The notes under the pieces are model-generated. The model was not told where the DNA came from, did not search any database, and saw only the letters and a list, made by a program, of their open reading frames with translations. From Treponema sp. (GTDB lineage: Bacteria > Spirochaetota > Spirochaetia > Treponematales > Treponemataceae), in NCBI GenBank assembly GCA_017553635.1, contig JAFZKN010000012.1, positions 1-64,000 of the forward strand: DNA of 64,000 nucleotides, written 5' to 3'. Each line of letters begins with the position of its first letter. Position 1 is the first letter of the stretch. A program made the position numbers and the translations under genes. This document shows positions 52,946 to 62,200 of this stretch, piece by piece.

Positions 52946-53565
52946 GATAACCTTCCCGAAAAAAATGCAGACCCAGATACAATTACATCTGTTCCAGCCT
53001 CGATTACATTCTGTATCGTATTTTCGTTTACACCGCCGTCTACTGAAATTTTAAAATTCAAATTCTTTTGACTGCGAAGTTTTACAAGTTCCTTTACCTT
53101 ATCAACACATTCCATAATTATTTTCTGTCCGCCGAAACCTGGTTCAACTGTCATTACGAGAACAAGTTCAACTTTAGAAAGATAATTTTCTATTTCGCTT
53201 ACCGAAGTTGCAGGTTTTATAGAAATTCCGGCTTTTTTATTTAAAGCATGAATTTGATCTATAACTTTATCGCAATCTTCTGCCGCTTCATAATGAAAAG
53301 TAATATAGTCTGCACCGGATTCAGCAAAACTCTTTATCTGGCGTTCAGGGTTATTTACCATAAGATGAACATCAAACGGAATATCCGTGAGCGGCCGCAA
53401 AGACTTTACGACAGGCTGACCATAAGAAATCTCCGGAACAAAACTTCCATCCATAACATCGATATGAACCAGACCGGCATTTTTTTCTTCAATCATTTTT
53501 ATTGCCTTGCCAAGATCAGCGAAATCTGCAGACAATAAAGAGGGCGCAAGTATATAGTTTTTCAT
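52942..53565 (-). CDS. rpe: Ribulose-phosphate 3-epimerase
   Basis: 207 residues. Interconverts ribulose 5-phosphate and xylulose 5-phosphate in the pentose phosphate pathway. The TIM-barrel motifs are complete: LAPSLLSADFADLGKAI, GLVHIDVMDGSFVPEISYGQ (metal His and catalytic Asp), FDVHLMVNNP, YITFHYEA, VLVMTVEPGFGGQ and ISVDGGVNENT (second Asp), then VSGSAFF. Length is slightly short but normal for spirochaetes. It has its own promoter 9 bases upstream of the ATG with almost no leader, and its end overlaps the TPR gene. Confidence 0.96.
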   Translation of the reverse strand: MKNYILAPSLLSADFADLGKAIKMIEEKNAGLVHIDVMDGSFVPEISYGQPVVKSLRPLTDIPFDVHLMVNNPERQIKSFAESGADYITFHYEAAEDCDKVIDQIHALNKKAGISIKPATSVSEIENYLSKVELVLVMTVEPGFGGQKIIMECVDKVKELVKLRSQKNLNFKISVDGGVNENTIQNVIEAGTDVIVSGSAFFSGRLS

Positions 53566-53574
53566 TATTCTTCT

Positions 53575-53603
53575 ATTTTACCAAAAGAAAGTATAGTTGT
53601 CGA
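53575..53603 (-). promoter_or_regulatory. Promoter of rpe, predicted near-leaderless
   Basis: TCGACA (53598-53603), 17-base spacer, TAAAAT (53575-53580), nine bases before ATG 53565. No Shine-Dalgarno sequence. Confidence 0.5.
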
Positions 53604-53626
53604 GAGTTTTTCAAGCTTGAAAAGTA

Positions 53627-55003
53627 CTAGATATTCCTTATTTTCTTATTGTAAAGACGTATGTAAAAATATACGGAAAGAGCCACAGAAACCAGTTCAG
53701 CAACCGGGAAACAGAGCCATACAAGGTCAATGTTTCTTGAAAGCGAAAAGAGGAAGGCTACAGGCAGTAAAACCACTACCTGGCGGGCAATGGAAATTAC
53801 CATAGAGTATACTGCGCTTCCGAGCGACTGGAAAACCGAGCCTAATGGGATGGCGATTGCAGCCCCTATAAAGCTTGTAGCAATAATGCGAAGGGCCGGA
53901 ACACCGATTTTGAGCATGCTGTCAGATGCCTTAAAAAGCGACAGGAGTCCCTGAGGGAAAAGCTCAAAAATGAGGATTCCGACTGACATAATCATTACAG
54001 CCAGCATAAGTGCGCTTTTTACAGTCTTTGTAATGCGTTTTTTGTTTTTTGCCCCGTAATTGTAGGCAATAATAGGAACAACACCGTTATTAAGACCGAA
54101 AACAGGCATAAAAACAAAGCTGTTAAGCTTAAAATATACTCCGTAAACGGCAATTGCGGTATCTGCAACAGCCGTAAAAGTCTTTAGAATCAAATTCATC
54201 CCGTAAGTAGTAAAAGAACCTACGGCCTGGAGCACGATTGACGGCACTCCAACCTTGTAAATCTGTCCGATTATAGTTGAATCAGGTTTAAAGCCCTTAA
54301 ATGAGATTTTAACTTCGTGATTTACCCTGAAGTTGAATATGATAGAAAAAATCATCGAAAGTATCTGACCTGCGACAGTTGCTATGGCAGCGCCTGCAAT
54401 TCCCAGCTTAGGGAACGGACCGATTCCGAAAATCAAAAGCGGGTCAAAAATAATGTTTGTTCCGGCACCGATAAGCTGTGTAATCATCGTATAGAATGTT
54501 TTTCCAGTCGACTGAAGAAGACGGTCAAACATGATTCCGATAAAAATGCCGAAGCCTGCAAACATTACGATTTGAAGATACTGTTTTCCGTATTCGATGA
54601 TGACAGGATTTGAAGTCTGGGAAGCAAGATACGGTTCTATCGCAAAAAGTCCGAGGAAAAAGAAAGCAATGTAATTGCACAGGCCTAGAAAGAGACCGTT
54701 TGCTGCAGTCGCATTTACGGCCTCCTGATTTTTCTGACCAAGGCGCATTGAAAGAAGTGCGTTTACTCCGACACATGTTCCGATAGAAACAGAAAACATG
54801 AGCATCTGAAACGGGAACGCAAGAGAAACGGCTGTAAGCGCTTCTTCGCTGATCCATGATACGAAAATACTGTCGCATATATTATATGCCGCCTGAACGA
54901 ACATGCTTACCATCATCGGAAGCGACATATTGAGAATGAGTTTGTTTATGGGCATTACACCCATTTTATTTTCTGTACCTTCACCAGAAGAAAAAGCGCT
55001 CAT
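53627..55003 (-). CDS. MATE-family multidrug efflux transporter
   Basis: 458 residues with about twelve membrane segments. MATE proteins export cationic drugs or metabolites in exchange for Na+ or H+. Visible family features include the two related halves, each opening with the pattern MSLPMMVSMFVQAAYNICDS (about 28-47) and a later VPSIVLQAVGSFTTYGMNLI (about 258-277). GLNNGVVPIIAYNYGAKNKKR (here by its ends GLNNGV and NYGAKNKKR) is the usual segment in the second half. The gene lies 32 bases after argG and ahead of rpe, which has its own promoter. Substrate unknown. Confidence 0.93.
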   Translation of the reverse strand: MSAFSSGEGTENKMGVMPINKLILNMSLPMMVSMFVQAAYNICDSIFVSWISEEALTAVSLAFPFQMLMFSVSIGTCVGVNALLSMRLGQKNQEAVNATAANGLFLGLCNYIAFFFLGLFAIEPYLASQTSNPVIIEYGKQYLQIVMFAGFGIFIGIMFDRLLQSTGKTFYTMITQLIGAGTNIIFDPLLIFGIGPFPKLGIAGAAIATVAGQILSMIFSIIFNFRVNHEVKISFKGFKPDSTIIGQIYKVGVPSIVLQAVGSFTTYGMNLILKTFTAVADTAIAVYGVYFKLNSFVFMPVFGLNNGVVPIIAYNYGAKNKKRITKTVKSALMLAVMIMSVGILIFELFPQGLLSLFKASDSMLKIGVPALRIIATSFIGAAIAIPLGSVFQSLGSAVYSMVISIARQVVVLLPVAFLFSLSRNIDLVWLCFPVAELVSVALSVYFYIRLYNKKIRNI

Positions 55004-55035
55004 AATTACACTGCCTTAATTTTTTTATTTATGCA

Positions 55036-56301
55036 TTACTCTGTCGGACGTTTTTTAAGACTCTTGCTTTCTGCAATTGCCTGGCCCTCGCCTACCTGCT
55101 GTTCCATCATGGCACGTACTTTAAGAGGAAGACCAAACAGTGTGATAAAGCCCTGTGCGTCTTTGTGGTTGTAAAGTTCACCGGTTGTAAATGATGCAAT
55201 TGATTCATTGTAAAGACTGTATTTAGAAGCTGAACCTGCTGCTCTGATTGCACCCTTGATGAGTTTTACCTTTGCCCATCCTGTTACAGTTTCCTGAGTC
55301 TTATCTACAAATGCCATACATGCATCCATTAAAGTTGTAAACCATTTTCCGTCATAGATAAGTTCACCCATGCGGATGGAAAGCTGCTGCTTGTAGTGAT
55401 ATGTTTCACGGTCAAGACAGATGTGATCCATCATGCGGTGTGCAAAGTAAAGGATTGCTCCACCCGGTGTTTCATAAACACCGCGGCTTTTCATTCCAAC
55501 GCAGCGGTTTTCACAGATGTCAACAAGACCGACACCGTTTCTTCCGCCGATTTTATTAAGTTCTGTAAGAAGTTCAAGAGCGCCCATCTTTTTACCGTTG
55601 AGCCCTACAGGAATTCCTTTTTCAAAGTCGATAGTTACATATTCACCTTCATCCGGAGCTTCTTCTGGAACTACAGTGTTTTTAAGCATGTGCTTGTAGT
55701 TAGGTTCGTTTTCTGTTTTTTCAAGTTCAAGACCTTCGTGAGAAAGGTGCCAGATGTTTTCATCGCGTGAATATGACTGGTCTTTTTTCATCGGAACTTC
55801 AAGTCCGCGGTCTTCAAGATATTTGATTTCTGCTTCGCGGCTGTCCATATTCCATTTGTCATCGCGCCATGCAGCAATTACTTTAAGATCCGGTGCAAAG
55901 GCTTTGATGGCAAGCTCAAAACGAACCTGATCATTTCCTTTTCCAGTAGCTCCGTGACAGATAGCCACTGCTTTTTCCTGGCGTGCGTATTCAACTAAAA
56001 TCTTACCGATAAGAGGACGTGCTGTCGAAGTTCCTAAAAGATATTCATCTTCGTAAACTGCGTTTGCCTTAACTGCAGGCCAGATATAATCTGTAATATA
56101 TTCTTCGCGTGCATCTACAACATAGCATGCAGAAGCACCTGTCTTAAGGGCACGTTCTTTAATTGCAGGCCAGTCGTCCCCCTGTCCTACGTCGATGCAG
56201 ACTGCGATTACATCATAATCATAATTTTCCTTGAGCCATGGGATGATAACTGTAGTATCAAGGCCACCTGAATAAGCAAGAATTACCTTATCTTTTGCCA
56301 T
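55036..56301 (-). CDS. argG: Argininosuccinate synthase
   Basis: 421 residues from ATG 56301, chosen because AGGAG lies about 6 bases upstream; the in-frame ATG at 56316 precedes that site. Joins citrulline and aspartate with ATP in arginine synthesis. The PP-loop is LAYSGGLDTTVIIPWLKEN (about 7-25). GTSTARPLIGKILVEYARQE, CHGATGKGNDQVRFELAIKA and GLVDICENRCVGMKSRGVYE are family segments for citrulline and aspartate. The length is typical. Transcription is controlled at a palindrome immediately upstream; argH is not in the window. The MATE gene follows by 32 bases. Confidence 0.96.
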   Translation of the reverse strand: MAKDKVILAYSGGLDTTVIIPWLKENYDYDVIAVCIDVGQGDDWPAIKERALKTGASACYVVDAREEYITDYIWPAVKANAVYEDEYLLGTSTARPLIGKILVEYARQEKAVAICHGATGKGNDQVRFELAIKAFAPDLKVIAAWRDDKWNMDSREAEIKYLEDRGLEVPMKKDQSYSRDENIWHLSHEGLELEKTENEPNYKHMLKNTVVPEEAPDEGEYVTIDFEKGIPVGLNGKKMGALELLTELNKIGGRNGVGLVDICENRCVGMKSRGVYETPGGAILYFAHRMMDHICLDRETYHYKQQLSIRMGELIYDGKWFTTLMDACMAFVDKTQETVTGWAKVKLIKGAIRAAGSASKYSLYNESIASFTTGELYNHKDAQGFITLFGLPLKVRAMMEQQVGEGQAIAESKSLKKRPTE

Positions 56302-56309
56302 ATTATTCT

Positions 56310-56337
56310 CCTGCATAAAATTGTATATTTATGCAGG
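56310..56337. promoter_or_regulatory. Perfect inverted repeat over the argG start region
   Basis: CCTGCATAAA (56310-56319) and its exact reverse complement TTTATGCAGG (56328-56337), with 8 bases between. The repeat covers the predicted RNA start (near 56332) and runs into the AGGAG site of argG. A repressor such as ArgR bound here would block initiation; ArgR boxes share the TGCATA/TATGCA type of core only loosely. Confidence 0.7.
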
Positions 56338-56338
56338 A

Positions 56339-56367
56339 AATATAGCATTTTCTGTAATAATATTCAA
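56339..56367 (-). promoter_or_regulatory. Promoter of argG
   Basis: TTGAAT (56362-56367), 17-base spacer ending in TGC (extended -10), TATATT (56339-56344). The RNA start falls inside the neighbouring palindrome. Confidence 0.7.
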
Positions 56368-56390
56368 TAATATCTGATATTAATTACAGA

Positions 56391-57050
56391 CTATTTATCA
56401 GTTTTTTTATATACATAATCCTTTTCATATTTTTCTATCGTAATTGAATCGCCCGTTGGAATTCCGTCTTCATCATATTCAATTTCACTTTTACGATGCT
56501 CAACATGGCAGTAAATTGTTTTATCCTTATAGACATAGTGTTCTTCATGATAATAGAACCCCATATCTCCACCATAAATCGAGAACTCAGTTTCGGTATC
56601 AGGGGTAAACTCTGTCTCTTCATTAACAATGAATAAAGGCTTCTCATTTCTCCCTGAATAAACAAAAGATAGATATTCTCCTTCCGGAGGAAGATCTTTT
56701 GACTTCCAGTCATTTCGAACCCATATACCCTCAATTGTCTGTACCTTCAATGCTGTTTCAAATGAATTTACAAGATATTTACTTGATACATAGCCACTGA
56801 CTTTGTTATAACTGATTTTCAACCACCAGAATCCCTTACCTTCGTTCTGTACTTCTATATCAGTTCTTTCTGAAACTACAACAGATTCTCCAAACGGGAT
56901 ATGTACAACAACTTTCGATTTTATATCTGCTTTTTCATATACATCAATTCCGCTGCTATTACAGACAAATTTCTCCGTTTTTTGAGAATACATTAGATTT
57001 GTCATCAATGCTAATACAACAACAAATAAACCTTTTCTACTTACTACCAT
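56391..57050 (-). CDS. Exported SH3b-domain protein
   Basis: 219 residues. Signal peptide (LFVVVLALMTNLMYSQ, about 8-22). Residues about 28-95 form a bacterial SH3 domain (GIDVYEKADIKSKVVVHIPF, then GKGFWWLKISYNKVSGYVSS and KYLVNS), which in other proteins binds peptidoglycan or peptides. The second half (about 105-219) begins EGIWVRNDWKSKDLPPEGEY and looks like an eight-strand lipocalin-like or META-type barrel; this is weak. The ribosome binding site GGAGGAAGGAG lies within the last codons of the preceding gene, whose stop is 2 bases before this ATG. It is the third of the coupled group at the right end. Confidence 0.78.
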   Translation of the reverse strand: MVVSRKGLFVVVLALMTNLMYSQKTEKFVCNSSGIDVYEKADIKSKVVVHIPFGESVVVSERTDIEVQNEGKGFWWLKISYNKVSGYVSSKYLVNSFETALKVQTIEGIWVRNDWKSKDLPPEGEYLSFVYSGRNEKPLFIVNEETEFTPDTETEFSIYGGDMGFYYHEEHYVYKDKTIYCHVEHRKSEIEYDEDGIPTGDSITIEKYEKDYVYKKTDK

Positions 57051-57052
57051 AT

Positions 57053-59293
57053 CTACTCCTTCCTCCGAAATTTTTCATTCAATATATAAAAATCCACTCT
57101 TTTAAATTCTTTGATTGAATAATTTAATCTGCCCAACTTAGAATTTACGTTTCCCCATGGATTTAAAACATCAAAAGAATTATATTTCCGTATCGTTTTT
57201 AAAACTCCATCTTTTTGTATCTCTATCTCATCATAATCATTCTGCACATCTTTAATTAATACAGAATGTTCTCCGTTACATACTCTTCCGTGCGCGAAAA
57301 AAGCATCACCAGAATCAGAAAGCTCGTTATACATTTGATTTATCTCATCTTCCTTTGAAGCAGATTTATAGCTGACAAGTACTTCTTCCTGCGCAATCGC
57401 ATTTACACCTTTAATGAAATTTTCTCCTTTATTTAAAAAGCGCTTGCACTCACCTGTCATAGCACCAGCGCTAATACATCGTTCCTGCGCTTCTTTTAAA
57501 GAAACAACTGTTCCATTTGCATTATAAGCCATATACGCAGCAACAGATAAAGTACATCCATATCCTGACAAACTGTAATACACTTCCCTGTTAATTAGAT
57601 AATCTTTTAAACCTAAATCACAACCTTTTTTTTCAAGTCTTACTGATTCCAATGCAGTTTTAAAATCCTTAAAAGTTGAATATTTTACCAGATTATTTTT
57701 TTCGAATTCTTCTCTTGATAAATGAACACTTTTTTCTGCCAACTGCTTTGTATTCAAAAGATATGCATCATACTGATCATTAATATATTTCTTATAAGCT
57801 TGAGCAATTTTGAAATCATTAATTCTGTCTACAAAATCTCTTGTAAAGGATTCTCCCAATGGATCAACTACATTCTCTGCATCAGTCTGGTGTTTTCCAG
57901 TTGAATTTGTTTTATAAGCATAATATTCATATTCATCTTCAGATTTTTCAAACAAATTCTGTTCAAAAAGACAGTAAAATAATCCCTCCTCCCCAAATGT
58001 ATCCAAAACTTCAGAGTAAAATGAAATATCACTTTCTCCGATGAATCTGTCTTCTGTCAGTTCATATAATTTAGAGAGATTTGAATATGTTTCATATCCG
58101 GCAAGTCGGGCTGCAAACTCATCCTTCTTTAAATTGTTTCTTTCCTGTTCAACATGAACGTTTTCATGAGTTAAAAGCGATGCAATCTGCAGTGCAGACG
58201 AAACATCATTACCGACAAATTTACTGTTTATATAAATGTCATCTTTCGAAGACATCCCGAGTGCATCCATCTGTTTATATGTCAAATCAGTTTTTCCACT
58301 CCAGACATCACGTGCAGCAATCAGTGCATCAGAATTTTTGCTTTTAGCTGCAGCATTTATACCGTTAAGCGTAGCAATCTTTTCGTAATCTCCCGAATAT
58401 GAATCCCACTTGGCATCTGCAATCTTTAATGAATCCGAAATTCCTCCTGCAGCAGAAATTATCTGTCTCAATCCAATTTGTGAACCGCTTTCACTTATTG
58501 CACCAGTAATACCGTCATCATCAAATGTAATGGAAAAAAGTCCAACGCTTCCGCCGCCAAGGTCAAAGCCTAAGTCTGATGTATTTAAAATATTAATTGT
58601 TGTTTTACCGGTTATTGCTTTTTCAACAGCACTCGAAGCAAGCGTGGAAATTGTTTTATTCAGATTCTGAATTCCTTTTGTATTAAATACACTTGATTCA
58701 AGTTCCATATTAAGCCCGTCAACAAGAGTCAGCCTGTTCAATCCTTCCCTGGTCAAAGTCGAAACTGAATAGCATGCCCCTGCAGCAGCTGCATTCAAAA
58801 GGACAGAACCGTCAGTCCAGACTTTATTTGCCTTATCAAAATCAATTGAAAAACCATCAGAAAAACTCATCGCATCAACATATGAATTAACCACAGAGCC
58901 TGCATAATTTGAAACTGCAGCCCTGACAGACTTTTCAACAGTCTTTGAGAAGAAACCCTCTGCAATAGTTGCTGATTCGATAAACTTAGATGCGGCGCTG
59001 GAAATTCCCATGCTTATTCCAGCTTTGCCTACACTTTTTGCAACATCTTCAAAACTTTTTGTTTTAAAACTCAAGTCCAATGCTCCGTAATATAATTCAT
59101 CCAGCATACCCACCCAAGTCTGACCTGTCGCAAGAGAAACAATGTCAAATGCTATCTGAGTCGCCTGCCTCAAAGTAGGAAGCGTTATTCCCAGAATTTT
59201 ATTGTCGCGGGTTATTTTTTTATCATATAGAGGTGAACCTAAAGCTGCATAACCTTCACGATTTCTAATTGAATTCTGTATAAAATCTAACAT
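57053..59293 (-). CDS. Large protein with HExxH and papain-like motifs
   Basis: 746 residues, not recognised as a named family. The first 230 are rich in Ala, Ser and Gly and may be a helical domain (IAFDIVSLATGQTW, then VGMLDELYYGALDLSF). A metallopeptidase-type motif occurs at 376-380 (LLTHENVHVEQE) with a possible third ligand Glu392 in DEFAARLAG. The last 170 residues look like a cysteine peptidase: Cys580 in GYGCTLSVAAYMAY, His676 in GEHSVLIKDV and Asn711 in DVLNPWGNVN, the order and spacing of papain-like or C39-like folds. It is coupled to the giant coiled-coil gene (TAATG) and to the SH3b gene. The layout recalls the very large Leptospira TIGR04388 proteins split in two; unverified. 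Confidence 0.65.
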   Translation of the reverse strand: MLDFIQNSIRNREGYAALGSPLYDKKITRDNKILGITLPTLRQATQIAFDIVSLATGQTWVGMLDELYYGALDLSFKTKSFEDVAKSVGKAGISMGISSAASKFIESATIAEGFFSKTVEKSVRAAVSNYAGSVVNSYVDAMSFSDGFSIDFDKANKVWTDGSVLLNAAAAGACYSVSTLTREGLNRLTLVDGLNMELESSVFNTKGIQNLNKTISTLASSAVEKAITGKTTINILNTSDLGFDLGGGSVGLFSITFDDDGITGAISESGSQIGLRQIISAAGGISDSLKIADAKWDSYSGDYEKIATLNGINAAAKSKNSDALIAARDVWSGKTDLTYKQMDALGMSSKDDIYINSKFVGNDVSSALQIASLLTHENVHVEQERNNLKKDEFAARLAGYETYSNLSKLYELTEDRFIGESDISFYSEVLDTFGEEGLFYCLFEQNLFEKSEDEYEYYAYKTNSTGKHQTDAENVVDPLGESFTRDFVDRINDFKIAQAYKKYINDQYDAYLLNTKQLAEKSVHLSREEFEKNNLVKYSTFKDFKTALESVRLEKKGCDLGLKDYLINREVYYSLSGYGCTLSVAAYMAYNANGTVVSLKEAQERCISAGAMTGECKRFLNKGENFIKGVNAIAQEEVLVSYKSASKEDEINQMYNELSDSGDAFFAHGRVCNGEHSVLIKDVQNDYDEIEIQKDGVLKTIRKYNSFDVLNPWGNVNSKLGRLNYSIKEFKRVDFYILNEKFRRKE

Positions 59294-62200
59294 TATAAAT
59301 CCCAGCTGTCCACTTCCTTTGTTTGAAATATTTTGAAATAATTTTCATCCACAGGAACATTCTCACCCAATCCAGGCTGTTCACCGACATGAACAGCAAA
59401 CTCACCTTTTCCGCCGTTTCTTCCAAAGATTTTTATCTTCCATTCATTCAGCTGATCAAAACTTTTCTGCATCATCTGCGAAATCAAAACAGAATCTGCG
59501 TTTCCGTTATTTTCAAGCCAGAAAGAAAATGCAGGATAAGCACATTTGAAAAACTCATATCTATGTACAGTCTGTCTTTCTCTGATGACATTGTTAAAAA
59601 CAGTTGAATCAACTACAGCATCGCGATAGATTTCAGCTCCGACCGTATATCCATCCTTTCTTACAAGATCAAGCTCCCACTTTTCAAATGCCCTGTTCTG
59701 CGATTCAATTTCGTCATAAACATTTTTTATTTCTTCATCGATCTGCTTTTTTGCTACAGACATCGAATAAACAGAAGCATTTCTTTTCATTTCATCTTCT
59801 ATTTTCTCTAAAGTTGAATTTATCAATACTGTTTTTTCGTATTCAGATGCATCAAGTCTGTTCCATTTAGCAGCAATTCTTGAATATTTGTCAGAAGCAT
59901 CATTGAGACTTTCTGTATATTTTATAAGTTCATCAAATCCTGCATCTGACAAAAGAGAATCTACATACTTACCGGAATCAGGCAAATTAATAAAAGAGGA
60001 AGAATTTTTCATATCTGTCTTCAATATCTCATTTATCTTCTCTTTCCCATAAGAACAGTTTTCAATTCCTGATAATGAACCTTTCACATACTGTTTTTCT
60101 ATCCATTCATTTTTTTCACTTAGAAAATCTTCATACTCTTCATTCCACTTTTTCTGTGCATTATCATATTCTCTAGAAAATAACTTATTCCATGCGTTAA
60201 ACTGCATGTTAAGCTTTTCTTCTGCTTTATTCCATTCAGATTCCCCTGTGTTAAGCGCAAGTTTCATCTGATTTCCCCACTGTTCAATCCTGTCATCAAA
60301 ATCTTTAAGAACAAGTTCATACTCAAAAGCTTTTTGATTAATAAGATTAAGAATATTTTCATTCAATATATTTTCATAACACATAAGGGCATTTTCAAAA
60401 CCTTCTGCAATATAACCCTCTGTTTTGTTCTGATAATCAACCGGTGCATTCTTAATCATCTGTGTCACATATATATTGAACAGACTTTTCTGATATTCTA
60501 TTTCATTCCACGTCTCAGAAGTTTCACGCAGCCTCTTTACTTTTAAATCAAGGTCATCAAATGCTTCAGAAGTTTTTTCAAGACAGTTTTCATAAATGCA
60601 CAAAATTGCTTCCAGAACATTATTCATACTTTTTTTATCAGAACACTCAGTAAAAAGCTGTTTTCGTATTGAAATTCCATACGAATTGAGAATAATCTTA
60701 AGGCTTTTCGAAAACTCATCATAATTAATTCCATTCTTTTCCTCATTTTCATTTTCATCAGAACCGGAAACAAAATCCTTTTTTTGAGTTCCAAAAAGAT
60801 AGAGATTCAGAAGACCAGTTTCATTTTTTACCTGATTTTTTGAAGCAATATACTTTTTCAAGGCTGAATCTGCTTCATCCTCATATTCTTCAAGAACATC
60901 CTTATAACCTTTCTGAATTTTAATGACATCTTTTCTTACCGCCTTCAGAGAATTTGAATTTGAAAAACACGAAGCCGCAGAAACAGCTGCAGCAGCGCCT
61001 GCCGCGACAGCCCATCTGCAAAAAGGAAGGCATCCAAGTGCAAAAAGAGCCACTGAGCTTGCTGAATAAAACACTCCCTGATTATGATAATCACTTTCTT
61101 TTTCATGAATTGAATTAATTACATATTCCATTGCCCTGGTAGCAACAGCGTCTATTTCACGGTCCTTAAACTGATACCGGTCATCAAGATTAAATTCAGA
61201 ATAGAAAATAAACCTTGCAATATCATCAAGACCACCATTTTTCACCACCTTATGGTAGGCATTTTCTACGGCATTTATCCGTCCTTTTCTGTATTCATCT
61301 GGAAAATTCAAGCCAAACATCTGTTCTGAAGCAACAGGAAAAGAATAATTACCGTCAATCCGCGGATCTTCTCCATCAAAAAACAAATCCACATTTCCAG
61401 ATTCATACATTTTCAAGTAACACACAGAAAGTAACAGATCATCAATTCCATAAGGTTTTCTATCCAGGCCTTCAAGAAAATTTACACATCCAAAAAAACT
61501 TTCTGAGTATTCATTCATTCCGTCATACACATCGTAAGTTTTTACAGTTCTTTTATTTATAAAATCATACACATCATTCAGATTAAGCTCGTTTGAATTT
61601 GCATCACGAAAACCTATACTGTATGTATATTCTCCATCTGCATCACTACCGCATTCAAATTCAACAAAACGCTCTAAAAGCTCCGAAACACTGAAATCCC
61701 GCATATCTATCGAATAATCCTGATTATATTCTTTAACAAGCCCAAGCATAGCCTGCGTCTCAATATTCTGCGCTTTATACAGAACTTCAATCTGATTTTG
61801 AATTTTCTCCTGAACAAGATATAAAGCTGCACTGACATTCGTATATTCTTTTACTGATTTTTCATAAGAACGTAAAAGATCATTTACCTGAATCAAATTA
61901 TCTGATCCTTTAAGTTTTTCATAAGCCAGACGGGCCTTTTCAACTCCATTTTCATATTCAGACAATGCTTTTAAATAAATTTTTTCAGGTCCATCTTCAC
62001 TGTTCTGTGCATCAGAAATGTGAAGATATACACTTTCTGCATATTCTTTTATCCTGCTGAATTTTTCATATTCCAATTCTGCTTTTTTTACTTCGTCATA
62101 TTTATTTTCCATATTTGACAGAAAGGCATTGTATTCGTTTATGCTCTGATTCAATTTTGACAGAAGGCTTGTTTTAGAATTTGAATTAAGTTCTGTATTT

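Noticed and set aside
53608..53623. 16-bp perfect palindrome TTTTCAAGCTTGAAAA after the MATE gene
   Set aside because: It has no loop and no proper T run, so it is not a convincing terminator; it might be a binding site but nothing else supports this.
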